Source: Daphnia carinata (taxonomy: Eukaryota; Arthropoda; Branchiopoda; Diplostraca; Daphniidae). From it: a DNA stretch of 64,000 nucleotides. The notes under the pieces were generated by a model, which had not been told where the DNA came from, made no database searches, and saw nothing but the letters and a program-made list of their open reading frames with translations. Each line of letters begins with the position of its first letter. Position 1 is the first letter of the stretch. Made by a program: the position numbers and the translations under genes. The stretch covers positions 8,367,367-8,431,366 of the forward strand of contig NC_081339.1 in NCBI RefSeq assembly GCF_022539665.2. Reading direction: 5' to 3'. Shown piece by piece: positions 1 to 11,455 of this stretch.

Positions 1-1755
1 AGGGACAGATTCCTCTTTTCACCTGGTCGCTAGGTGGTAAGAAGGGAGGAACGACAAAGAAAAGAGAAAGAAATTGAGCAAAAAAAGCGGGATGGATATC
101 ATGACCAACCCGGAAGACTTGTTCCATTCCTCTTCTTCTTCTTTTTTTTTCGCTTGTATAATTCGTGTGTGGTGCAAAACACAAAAAATGACCTTGTCGG
201 TCATGTCCTTTTGGACACGACCCACAAATCGCAATCTGCTTCTTTTAGGTAGAGAATTCGTCGATTCCTAAAATCGCCTTGTCCTTGATATGCAACCCCA
301 CCTGCGTCTTATTCTTAATGTTCATTCAACGAGATAGCATTCGGACAGCAAGCAGAAGATTATGACCCAACCCTTTGCTAATGGGCAAGTGCGGGGTTTG
401 AAGACAACAAGGTTTCAATGATAATCAGCAACTGTGCGAAAGAGAAAAAAAAATGTCTGTGTGTGTACACTAAAATGTAATGTGTACACCTTGTTCACCT
501 TGAGACGCTGATGTCAGACTCGCTTTTCATATTGCATACATCTCGGGCTATAATGTAATGCGCACACACACCCACCTGTCCATTTCTCTCTATTTCTGGC
601 TGGGTGCACAGCGAACAGAAAACGAAACAAAGAAAAAAAACACAACAGCTGATAACGTGATACGGAGAAAAAAAAAGCCCATTCCGTTTGGCTTCATTTT
701 TCGCCATATTTAGTCGATGTTAAAAATTTAAAAACTTATACTATTTTATTTATTTTTTTTTAACTTAAAAAAATTCAATTGGGCGTAGTGAAAGAAGAAA
801 GCGCGGGCGATTCAAAAATGCGTTGATCATTTTAAGCTCTTACGCAATGTCACCGTGTAATTTTGCATTAACGGGGTAGACGCTATTCGACGCTGACGAT
901 TGTGGTCGAAACAAAGATGCCCTTCCTTTAATTCGCTAACGATAATACGATCTGACACACATGGTCAGCGTGTGCCTATGTTTAGCGCAGTAAAAACAAA
1001 ACAAGAGGCCAACCGTTAAAGAGAGCGAGGCGCTTGCAAAGACCCAAAGAGATCATGTCGCCTTAGACTAAACCCACATGTTGAAACTCCTTCCCAAATT
1101 TTCTTATTTTTTTCGTGGGTTCCCCTGTCATTTTTTTTAAACATCATGGGTGTGGATTTTATTTTTTTGCCTGAGGAGCGGGCCATGTGTTGTCACAAGA
1201 CATGCGAACTAGAGGCAAAGTCATTTTCGTTCCGTATCATTTTTCTTTCGTGCCACTTTTAATTGAAACTGGAGGCTCTGTCTTTGTTCCCTTTTTCGAA
1301 ACTAACTCACGCTTGAATCACGAACGAGAAGAAAGAAACAGTCCACTATGATGGTGGTCTAGATACGGGAAATTTTTCTTAGGAGACGCCATTTAGCAAA
1401 AAACCGTTTGTCTTGGATGTCAAAAAAGTCCATCCCAATTTTTTCGGGAATCGTTTTCTTTTTAAATCGCGTTTTCATGAACAATGTCCGCCGCTAAATT
1501 GACTACTGATATATCAATGATTTTTTTTTTTACTTTCAAAAAACAAATCATGTTAGGCGAAAACTCGTTAAATATTTTTTTTTTTCGTATCAGTTCGAAT
1601 AGAGAGGGCCATTAGTTCAATTTTCATGGATTGGGATTGAAACTGTCCCTGAGAATGACACGTCGGGAGCGTGAGTGCTGCGGGTGATTGCGTTTTGGGG
1701 CTAGTGGGTCCGAGTCACGTGTGGAATAGCGGCAATCACGAACCATGGCAAGGGG
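1..1755. other. gene-free stretch upstream of the Mpv17-like gene
   Basis: No convincing coding exon was found. The stretch is AT-rich with many poly-T and poly-A runs, and the short open frames in it have low-complexity translations. Its last part holds the promoter of the Mpv17-like gene. Confidence 0.5.
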
Positions 1756-1762
1756 TATATAA
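1756..1762 (+). promoter_or_regulatory. TATA box of the Mpv17-like gene
   Basis: A clean TATATAA lies in a GC-richer context about 115 bp before the ATG at 1877. A start site near 1780-1790 would fit the usual spacing. It shows that this locus once had, or still has, a promoter despite the coding lesions. Confidence 0.5.
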
Positions 1763-1876
1763 GGTACGCTAGGTTGTTCACTCGCCATTCCAAAATTTCC
1801 AACTGAGCATAAGGTCTACCCTGCCTTCCTTAACACAAACTCCGACGCGTGATGAAAAAAGTCACCAAACCGACAA

Positions 1877-3529
1877 ATGGCCGTTATATCAAAACTGAAA
1901 GGGATTTTATTTGGTCCATATCTATGGGTAACCAACACTGCCAGCGGTGGTAAGAACTTCTCGTTCATCCCTAAGTTACAAACTACTTCGATTATTAAGG
2001 AATAAAAACTAAAACATTTCGCATAAAAAAAATGATTTTGACAGGGATTCTTTTGGCGGCCGGAGATCTTATCCAACAGACTATTGAACACTCTAAAACG
2101 AGCGATGGTAAGAACAAGGATAAGGAGCGATATATGATTGGAAACGATCACGTGATTTGATTATTCACTAATGACTACCACTAGACGTAAACATTAAAAT
2201 CTACTCACCGCAACATCAGGTCGAATGATGGCTATCGGCTTAACCTTGGGCCTTCCGCATCATTTCTGATATAAGTTTCTGGATCGCGCTATCCCCGGAG
2301 CCTCACTCCTTTGTGTCGGCAAAAAGATTCTGCTTGATCAGACCATCTTTTCCCCGTTTAACAACGTCTCCTTTTTTATGGGAGCTGGCCTCCTGGAGGG
2401 AAGCACGACCCGGCAAGCGTGGGACGAATTACAAGGTACATTTTTTTTTTACTGGTTTCCTATGAGAGGGAAGTTTGACACAAGTAGAAAATTATCAGAG
2501 TCTATCGGAATGTTCTACACATTCCCATAACTCGAAGTGCAGAAAGCTTTGCTAGTTATTAGGGTGTGGTGGGAATAGTTACAGTATGATGATGCAATAC
2601 AAAGTCTTGTTTGTATTAGCATTATCGATACGAGATATACACGTCATACGTAAAATCACATGACTTGACCGTTTTCTATGATCTCTAGAATGTAAGCAAA
2701 TGTCAGTGTCGATCTATAATGCTCATGTTTTTTCGCAATGGCTGATCAACAGGTCATCAGGAGATTTTTGGTTTAAATTTAATTTAATGACGCACCTGAA
2801 ATTGTGATCTCATTCTTTCACCTTCACAGGAAAACGGTGACAAAAAGGAAAGAAAATCTAAAGCTCTAAAGTTGAAATTTACATAAGTTATTCTAAAGAT
2901 TAAATTGGGAGAATTTGATTTTACCTTAGCCAAAGCTTTTTGAATTTACTTATAGCTTTCGCAAAGGATGTGTTAATTCCATCTTGAACCTGTTCTGAGA
3001 AGAGCATGTCTCAACATCCAGACGTACATTATATCCATGCAACAAATGTTGAAAAATTCATTATAACGAGTTATTGCTTATCCAACAGCTCTACCATTAA
3101 AAAAAAAGGACAATTTTTCTCAGTTTCTTATTTCATTTGAAAATATATTAAAAATTTAACAGTTTACTCAGCGTGTTGTTCGTGTTAACACTTTGCATTC
3201 CATCAATTCCAGTTGACCGTCGCGTTCCCAGACATTTGACTTGACCTAACAAACAAATTTTAATCAATTTATTCAGACCGACTGTTCGGTATGGCCTCCT
3301 GCCCAATTCATCAACATTTTATAACGTATCACCTGTCTATCGAGTGCTGTACGTTAACGTTCTGACTGTTGGGTGGAACGTTTTCCTTTCATACGCCAAA
3401 TACTTTGTAAGTTACCTATTTTTTCTTATTCCGTGTCGTTTCCCCTGGCGTGCTAAATAATTTATATCTTAGGACAAGGCGAGTATCCGGGTGGAGAGCG
3501 ATGTTCCAGCTATCGCCATGCCGTTATAA
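1877..3529 (+). pseudogene. Mpv17/PMP22-family (Mpv17-like 2) pseudogene, five exons
   Basis: Exons are 1877-1949, 2045-2107, 2220-2435, 3277-3406 and 3473-3529. The first three join in phase with GT/AG ends. Family signatures are clear: FGPYLWVTNT near the N-terminus, GDLIQQ in exon 2, a GLPHHF..YKFLD motif in exon 3, WPPAQFIN and [17 protein letters not shown] in exon 4. Mpv17-family proteins are small four-helix membrane proteins of mitochondria or peroxisomes. Lesions: TGA at about 2268 replaces the expected Trp in the HH-W-YKFLD motif; exon 4 is out of frame at its 5' end; a further one-base shift follows WPPAQFIN. Exon 5 ends in a plausible stop at 3527-3529. With a nonsense codon and at least two frame changes this is a pseudogene, although promoter and splice sites survive. 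Confidence 0.8.
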
Positions 3530-4773
3530 GGAGTCACATATTTGGCTACGATTGCGAAACAGCTTCATTTCTCTTTTATTTTTCATTTTAACGCATTTTC
3601 GTTTTCGGTTTCCATCCAGTCGCAACGAATCACGCAAAGCTCGTTCTGTTTTATAAAATAATCATTAGAAATGGATTTTATTTATAGCTAACGTTTTAAG
3701 GAAAAAAACACAATTTTATTTATAAGCTGATCATTAGCGGGTTGTTTTTTGGCGATGAAAATAAACGTGAAAATACCTGCCGTTACACTTGTTCCCAATC
3801 TGCTTTCTAAACTGCATTTTTCGATATTTAAAGTGAAAAAGAATGCTTATCATGAGTTTGAGATGACACAACCTTTGAACAAGCAACGGTTACTTGAAAT
3901 GTCGTATTTCAAAAACGCAATTGCGGCGCTGCGCAAAGTTGACAAGTTTTGATAAAACAATGGCCGACTTTCCCAGACGCAATTTCAAAGGAAAAAGAAA
4001 CAGTTATAATGTGTCTTTGTAATTGAGCTTACTTGTCTAAGGTTTTGTGCGTCTAAATGTTTTGTTTATTTTATTTTTACCTGAATTCTTTGACGTTGTT
4101 TAATCCTCCTCCCAAAAACTGACAGTAAATGGTCATCTTTAAAGATGTGAAAGCTCAGCGCGTATTTTCTTATTGTCCTCTTGCTCTTTGTTGATAGTTC
4201 TCATCCGTTGAAAATTCCTATTAACTAGCTGTCAAACGTTTGAACGATGAAGATAAGTGAAAGCGCATTTGATTCAAAGATGAACGTCATTTACCATAAA
4301 TCTCTTAGCGAAGAACAAAGTAGGTCATCATAACTGGGTCGTTCCCAGAGTTTTAGACGTTCCTGCGGCCAGAGAAAAGCTCTTCTTTTCCGACATGCTA
4401 CGGTGACCTAAATCAAAGTAAAACAAAACAAAAGTAGATTGATTATCAATACACAATTTTTACATAGGCAAGTCTTGACAAAACATTAAAGAAGATCACT
4501 TTCTCGTGTCATTGTTTTTTTCAACTATTGCGTTAAGACGAACATTGTTACCTCCTTATGACATCCGATGGATATAAACTGACTCCGGCAGTTGGCGATC
4601 ATCCAGTGGCCACGTAAAGACGCAATTTTCTTTGTAGCATCATCTAAATGTCCCAAGCCAGAACATAGCGTAATTCACCCGAAAAAACGAGGGCATTAAA
4701 AATTGCAAGAAAGATAGTGACGTTATTATTTAGCATAGCGCATATGTGATTCTTTGTTTATCTTGATTGACAG
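3530..4773. other. intergenic stretch
   Basis: No recognisable gene. A small open frame at 3749-3952 (67 codons) matches nothing I know. A GATATAAA at about 4570 followed by a plausible start region may be the promoter of the Gly-rich gene, whose first coding exon (probably only a Met and one or two codons) I could not place. Confidence 0.4.
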
Positions 4774-6179
4774 GCGATCTGCGTTTTGGCCGCCCTCGTC
4801 GGATTTGTTTGCGCTGGTTACAAAGGTATGCTATTCGATTTTTCCCAAAATAGCTTAACGCTGTTTTGAATAACAACGCTCATGTTATTGCGTCTCAAAG
4901 TGTTATTTTGCTTAGACTGTAACATAATCTAGTTGATTTTGTGGCCTAAAGTTTTGTACCACACGGTATTTGCGACGACCTACGACTATGCTACTACGTA
5001 GCTAAAGATATTTTAGACTGTTGCGCCAGTTTACGCTGCCATGTTCGAGAAAAAGATTATTGCAATAACAAAAACAAATGAGTTGAAATAGATATATGCG
5101 TTCAATACGCGATCTTTACGTTGCAATTTATTTTTTTACTGGAATCGTAGTGTTTACACGTTAACAAGATTTAACTCTTTAGTTATCTTGTGAATCTTCA
5201 AATTGATAAGACGAATGAATTCTTATTCAGCAGGAGGATACGGTGGCAGCAGAGGACACGGTGGTGGTTACAGAGGAGGTAGAGGATACGGAGGTGGTGG
5301 AGGATACGGAGGTGGTGGAGGATACGGAGGTAGCGGAGGATACGGTGGTAGCGGAGGATACGGTGGTAGCGGAGGATATGGTAGTAGCGGAGGATACGGT
5401 AGTAGCGGAGGATACGGTGGTAGCGGAGGGCATCCGCCGCCGCTTCCTCCGTATGGAGGAAGCGGCGGACATGGAGGAAGCGGAGGCTATGGAGGAGCTG
5501 GATATGGAGGTAGCAGTTATGGAAGTAGCAGTTATGGAAGTAGCAGTTACGGCGGGCAAGGTAACTTTTCTCAAACTAGCAAACTTTGCTAAATTAGTAC
5601 TGGAAAAAAACCCCAATAAATCCACCTTCAAACTTGAAATTCAATGCTACTAGGTGGTGGGTACGGAAGTGGAAGCTACGGTGCCACTAGTTACAGCAGT
5701 GGCGGCGGTAGAGGATAAGGGAACAGCGGCCACGGTGCGGGAGGACACGGCCATGGCGGAGGAGGGTATGGCAGCAGCAGCAATAGTGGAGGAGGATCCG
5801 GCAGCAGCAGCTATGGTGGAGGAGGAGGTTACGGTAGTAACGGACATGGTGGAGGAGGTTACGGCTGCAGTAGCCATGGCGGAGGCTACGGAAGCAGTCA
5901 CGGGGGAGGCCATAGTGGAGCAGGATACGGTAAATATGGATTTGCAAATGACCAAATGAGATCAATACTTTTGCTTTTGTTTTCAAATGTTCAGTCAGTT
6001 AGATGATCCAAGATAATGCAGATCATCAACTCAAAGAGAAAATATCGTGAAGAACACACAAATTGAACTTACACTGCTAACATATTCTAGTCATGAAAGA
6101 ATCCAAAATAGAATACCTGGATTTTTTCTTGCTCATTACAGCACCTTATCGTAAAGGTAGTGGAGGCTACGGTCGGTGA
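4774..6179 (+). CDS. Gly/Tyr/Ser-rich secreted (cuticle-type) protein, premature in-frame stop
   Basis: Exons: 4774-4825 (hydrophobic signal peptide core, ending CAGYK), 5231-5560, 5654-5929 and 6142-6179; the tiny first exon with the ATG was not located. All introns are phase 1 and every join keeps one frame. Exons 3 and 4 encode tandem GGYGGS-type repeats, typical of arthropod cuticle or shell-matrix Gly-rich proteins. In exon 4 a TAA at 5716-5718 sits where the repeat would read Gly-Tyr-Gly; the frame then stays open for about 70 more Gly-rich codons across the last intron to a natural TGA (6177-6179). So either a truncated protein of about 150 residues is made, or this is a recent nonsense allele. 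The exon 3 acceptor is a tandem CAGCAG. Confidence 0.65.
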
Positions 6180-6252
6180 TCTCGTCAAAGCAGCGTCCAA
6201 CTTCTGGAACAGCATTTACTTTCCTCACTTGTCCTGTTTCCCTGTCAAACAA

Positions 6253-6258
6253 AATAAA
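6253..6258 (+). terminator. polyadenylation signal of the Gly-rich gene
   Basis: AATAAA lies 74 bp after the final TGA of the Gly-rich gene, a normal spacing for its 3' end. Confidence 0.5.
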
Positions 6259-6441
6259 GAATTAAGATGTGCAACATGTACGTGAAAAATAAAACTGATT
6301 TACCTGTTTCTCGGTGAGTTCCAGTGATCAGCAATTACGAATTGACATTAGAGATCCAAGGTAACAGATGGCCAAACAGAGCGTTAAATTATAATCGATT
6401 TTTGCTCAACCTAAAGTGGAATAATGAATCGCACGTTGTAC

Positions 6442-7210
6442 CTAGCGGCCAAATCGCGGTGTACAAAATTTAGAGACTCGATGTAACGCATTCCCGAGGC
6501 GATCTGACTGGCCATAAATATCAAACTGCACATTCTGGTGATAATGGAACAAAGAAATTATTTGGAAAACATTGTCTTTGCCGCAAAACGATTTTAATGG
6601 GGTTCATACGTTAACGTTTCGTCCGGAGTAGAAAAGGTTTTTGATATGTTATTGCGGCTGTCGGACGAGTTGTGGTGGTTGTCCGGTCAGAATCGATGCA
6701 GTTTGAGAAATTGGTTCAGATCGCCGAATTCCAGATATTCTAGAACGACGCAAAAGGGCTCGTCCGTCGTGCAAACGGCCAACACACGTGACAAGTGAGG
6801 ATCGTCCAAAGCGGCCAGTAGCCTCACTTCCTGGTAGAATCCAGACCTGTTGAGAATGAGAGAACACGCACCGGAAATTTGAGGTTAGAAGATGAGGGAA
6901 AAACAAGGAACGAAATCAAAAGCACTTCATCAAACACGAAGCCAAAAGAAATAAAGAAAAAGAAAAAAAAGATGATTTACTTGTCTTTGTCGGAGGTATT
7001 GGGAAGGTATTTGGCGGCCACCAGCCGCCGTGAAGTGTAGACGGCGCTACCATACTCGGGAATGTGTTCGGCTTCGGCCTTGTAGACGGTCCCGAACGCT
7101 CCGCTGGCGATGCGCTGGACCAGGTGCAGTTTGCTACGCGCTAATTCCGGTATGATCAGCGATTCGGCCCGTGATTTCAGAGCGGACAATAATTCTGCTC
7201 GGTCGATCGG
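6442..7210 (-). pseudogene. discoidin domain receptor: kinase N-lobe exons, truncated at the HRD loop
   Basis: Three minus-strand exons, 7210-6981, 6846-6610 and 6534-6442, join in phase. They encode the start of a receptor tyrosine kinase domain of the DDR family: the Gly-rich loop (SGAFGTVYKAE), the ATP-site Lys (VAAKYLP), helix C, the hinge (VVLEYLEFGDLNQFL, as in DDRs) and the catalytic loop HRDLAAR. Lesions: a TGA at 6689-6687 interrupts the frame just after LKLHRF, although the frame is open on both sides and the following splice joins in phase. After HRDLAAR a good donor exists, but no exon for the DFG motif or C-lobe is found between 6442 and position 1; the Mpv17-like and Gly-rich genes occupy that space. 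The kinase cannot be complete here. Part of the same gene as 9330-10335 and 11456-12627. Confidence 0.8.
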
Positions 7211-9329
7211 CTAGAAATCACACGAAATAAATAATCAAATCAACGAAACCAAAATAAAGACATTTGATACTTTTAGTCAATAAGGCTTCGAGTCCCAAAT
7301 CATTACAAGTTCCTAATTCTCTTTCCTCTTTTTTTTAAAACTGAGTTTTCAGTCGTTGGGAAAGTGAAGTTCAGAAACGAAATAAACTAGATCACTAAGA
7401 AACTAAATTCAAAACTTATGGCCAAAATGCTGCGTAAGGCCTCGTCTACCAGCCGAGTCAACTGCCGTAATACGAGGCCAAAAGTCTGGTTTCCCCGGCA
7501 CTAAAATTGCATAGAAAACGGGCCAAACTATTCAATAATGCAACGAACACAGTGGAAAAGCAACACATAAGCCCCCGCATGTCCAGGAAAACGGGGACGT
7601 CGAAAACGGATCAGGTCTAGACGGTAATCCAATTAAAGGCAGAACCGAAACGACCCAAGTACTTCGGGGTCGTTGACTTGGTTACATTTCCCAATTTTTT
7701 TGCCTTTCTTTTTTTTTTGCCAATAAAAAATGTTCAAAAATGGAGATCGCAAACTCGAAACGTTACTCCACGTCGCCTTTTAAACTAAGGACGGCGTCGC
7801 GAAGTCGCGACGTGCAATCAACAAAGCGTTTCGTGCAGATCATGTGCGTTTGTAACGACGCCTCAAAAAATGGCGGTTTATTACAACAACAACAAAATAA
7901 TAACCTCCATTTTTACTGCTATATTTTTCCTTTCTGTTAAAAAAAAATAATAGCGCAAAGTAAAATAATTATCGGTTGAATAATGGCATTTTGAGAGATC
8001 TCTGCCAGTTTCAAAACGTTACCCAACATTGGTCTTAATAGAAGATAGCATTTAATGTTTCCTAAAGATGTTAAGTCGGTTGACGCTGGACGTGCAATAA
8101 CGAAGCCATAATGGGCACTAAGCAAACATAAGCCATCATGGAACAAAAAAGAAATAGCAGAAGCGTTAAAAAGAACGTTTCGAAATATGTCCTTACAAAC
8201 GTTCACGGCCCACAATTTTTTGCAGCTACTAGGTCAAACCAATTTTTTTCCCCTTCGCTTATTTTAAGAGAGAAAAGATCAAATGAGGAAGAAGGTCGTT
8301 ACGGTGTTATCGATCGGTGGATGTCGAGTTTGAACTATGAATTCTTAAACTGGGCCGCAATGATCAGCGAATGGTTTCTTTCGTTGGTAAGAAAACGTCA
8401 AGTCATTTTAATTATTACGAGTTTCTATTTCTCATCATTTTTATGTTTCAAAATGGCCTCCACATTCAGTCCCGCTATCCATTGCCACCCAGTTTTGTGT
8501 GTGCATTTAACTTAAGTGAAAGAACAATAAAATAATTTCACGGGATTCCTACGGGAATCGAATTCACGATATGAGCGGTAAACCGCCACGATGAAACCAC
8601 TAAAGGTTATGACTACATTGTGCCCATTTGGTTTATTTACATTTTAGAGTGATTAGCCTGAAAACCTTTCAGCGCGTGACGTGATCTCAAAATCTTTTTG
8701 ACTGGAGTGACCCATTTCTTTCATCTATTTTTGTCCAACCACGAGTTTTAACGAAGACGATCTATGCATTTTGAAATGCATTTTTCTTTCAAGAGCGTAG
8801 CACTTTGAACATTTTTTTTTGACCTTGCTCATCAACTTTCCTTGGCCGGTTGCGTGAACTCGTCATATAACAAAGCGGAAGATTTGATTCGAGGCAAGGC
8901 AGGTACCGTGAGCGTTTCCGATAATCCAGTACTACTTGAAACGATTACAGGAAACGACTTCAACCACCCTACAATCGGCCATTCTTTTTTTCTTGGGACC
9001 CATTTACGATAACCGATTTATTATGCTGACAATGCATGTGTGCCCCGTGCGAGGCATGAAAGATGGAGTGCTCCATCGCGTGCCGTGGATCTACATCCAT
9101 CATTGGGCCCTTTGTCAATCAATATCGAAAAAGACTAACAGCAGATTGCCTGAACAAGGCGCGCAGGACGTATTCTGGACCTAACTAGCCAAGTAAGACG
9201 GACCGTTTCTATCCGGATGGGGCTGCGCAATCTAAACGCCCGTACACTCAACATTTCGGAACCGGACGGGAATTGTTCATGTCTATCTAATTCTAGATTT
9301 AGGACGTGAGGGCAGACGGACTGTCTTAC
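7211..9329 (-). other. DDR intron between juxtamembrane and kinase exons
   Basis: The minus-strand DDR exons on either side are both phase 0. No other DDR exon is visible inside. A plus-strand open frame of 125 codons (8138-8515) has no recognisable domain and is probably fortuitous. Confidence 0.5.
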
Positions 9330-10335
9330 CTTTTTCAATGGGCTGGATTCGCTAATGCCGTTCAAGTGGCCCATTTGATTGTTGTTCTTGTTGCCTCCTA
9401 GACGGACGGACGCTGAGGATGTCGAGCCAGTGGTCGTCATGGAATGAGAAGATGAGGCCAAAGTGTCGATTTCGATTGCGTGCGGAGGTGGCGAAGCGAC
9501 GGGCAATTTGGGCTTAAGCGGATGATGTTGTTTTTGTAGAGATTGCTGGATTAGTAGGGGTTGATGGGCAGTGCTGCAGCCGCTAATCTCGCTAACATCC
9601 GGCACGGCGTAGTCGTACGTATCTGATACTGAGCCATAAATCGATCAGTGCGCCATTCCAAGTTAAAATTAATGGATCCATAGAACAGTTTCGGCCATCG
9701 GCCAGAGTCGTTTAGGGCCAAAGCCAAATAGCTGCTATGGCCCATTAAGAGAATGTCGCTTATTGAAAAAGAAAATGGCGAGTTTGATTTATGATGACAA
9801 TGCGACGCGTTCTCAGTTTGTTTTCTTTTGTTTTTCTTGTGATTACCTGCGGATGTGTTGGTCTTTTTCAGTGGGCCCTCAGTTCCGGCCAGCAACAGAG
9901 TGCTGTAACTGTAATAAGGTGAGAAGCGCAGGGCGTGATAAGGCTCCTGGTACTCGGTCCTAGTCAAATGGGCGCTGGCCGGCGAGTGAGGCAGCAAGTA
10001 TTGCGAGGCGGCGTCCGATCGCGACAAGTCGGCGCCAATGTTGCCATACGGCAGCGAGTTGTTCTTGTTGTAGATTTTGCCACGATGGTGTTGCAACAGT
10101 TGATCTTCGTGATGCTCACCGACAGAGCCGTCCAACAGACGGGGACTGGGCTGACTGCCGACCTGAGAGGCCCAATTGGCTTTGTCCGGCAGCGGACTGC
10201 CTGAGCGGCTCTTGCGTTGACGACGTCGCATGATCATGTAAAAGATGGCCCCAGCCAATAGGAAACCAACGACCACCAAGACACCGACGATGATTGCCAT
10301 GTACGTTTGGTTCTCTCTGGTAGGTGGGCTCGTTT
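9330..10335 (-). CDS. discoidin domain receptor: transmembrane and juxtamembrane exons
   Basis: Exons 10335-9847 and 9628-9330 (minus) join in phase 1. The first begins a few residues before a transmembrane helix (MAIIVGVLVVVGFLLAGAIF) followed by a basic stop-transfer stretch (RRRQRK). The second starts in the frame VSDTYDYAVPD, a Tyr-containing juxtamembrane motif of the kind phosphorylated in DDRs. A long Ser/Pro/His-rich segment leads to the kinase exon at 7210. The 1.1-kb intron upstream links it in phase (1) to the ectodomain exon ending at 11456. No lesion is seen in these two exons. Confidence 0.8.
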
Positions 10336-11455
10336 CTGTAATGGCAAACAAAAACAGAATATTTCATATGAGAAAAAAAAACAAAGAAGAAAACTCTCGA
10401 TAAATATAGAAGGACGAAATAGAATGAAGTCAGAGGCAGTGCGAATTCATTAAATTTTTCCTTTAAGGCTCTTCGAAGGATAGAAAAGGTTAACGTTAAA
10501 TGTTCCCAACACAACGAAATCATAATTTCCCTGTACGTCGCAATATTTCGGTCTCGCTCTCGTTTGTTTTGCGGTTGTTAACAACCCATAAAATATTTCC
10601 CCATTTCCTTTTTGTTTTCGTTTTTTTTTTACTGCCAATGCGAAAAGGAAACGGCTGTCATTCCACGCAGTCGTAAGTAAGTCTCAACAGCGAAATTTTC
10701 GGGCGGCGATGGTCGGGTTGAATAACATCTCCAACAAATGACCCCTTAAATCCTTTTTCCCTTACAATTTTATTCTTTAATTTCCGTATATTCCCGGGAT
10801 TTTCTTGCTCTTACACAACGAAAGAAAAAAAAATCATTCTAATGAGCCCTATACGCTGTAAGTAGTTATGGTTGAGTCTTATTCTTTAAAAAACAAAATT
10901 GTTTGTCACGGCTTTAGTCGGAGTTTAAAAAAAAGAAATGTCGTATGACGGCTGTAAATAACGAGAGACTGGCAACAAAGAAAAAGACGGCTAGTGTGTC
11001 TTTTGCCCTGTGTTGGTTTGATGGGAATAAGAACGCAGGAAACCTAATAGCGGATGTCACCGTCACGAATAGCGGGCATTCCGCTCTTTGACACACGGGC
11101 TCGCGTGTGCGTATCGAAACATCAAAGATATTTTTGAAGCATTACGAGGGTGTTTTTTTTTCAAACTTAAACAAGGGAGAGCGGTTGCTTTTTGTCTCAA
11201 CTCACGAACTTGGTGCGCACGTGTTTTTAAACAAGCCCCGTCTTATCCCAAATGAAAACGTCGTGGAAAATTTGATGAAACTGTTTGGGAGTTACGTGAA
11301 ATGCTTTTCCTCTTAATGATGACACTCATAAATAATAAAACGATTATTTAAAGTGACATTCAATGGAAAAATGTCGTGAAAAAAAAGGCTGTAAAATCAT
11401 TAGATCGGATAATAAAGACTACGCCTTAAAAAAAAGATTTGATCGTGTTCGTTAC
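10336..11455 (-). other. DDR intron; left edge of the duplicated block lies inside it
   Basis: From about 10,927 upward this sequence is nearly identical to 26,847 onward (offset about 15,920). Below 10,927 it is unique. The duplication breakpoint therefore falls inside this DDR intron. Confidence 0.65.

Noticed and set aside
5227-5986. Long open frames on both strands over the Gly-rich repeats (Val/Glu/Thr-rich and Ser/Thr-rich)
   Set aside because: They are frame shadows of the periodic GGT/GGA repeat; only the Gly-rich frame follows the splice sites and signal peptide.
8138-8515. 125-codon plus-strand ORF in the DDR intron
   Set aside because: No motif, no splice context and biased composition; probably chance.
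8525-8595. tRNA-like sequence on the minus strand (TAGTGGTT...TTCGATTCCCG)
   Set aside because: A-box and B-box resemblance is fair, but the acceptor ends do not pair and the anticodon arm has too small a loop. At most it is a degenerate tRNA-derived remnant.
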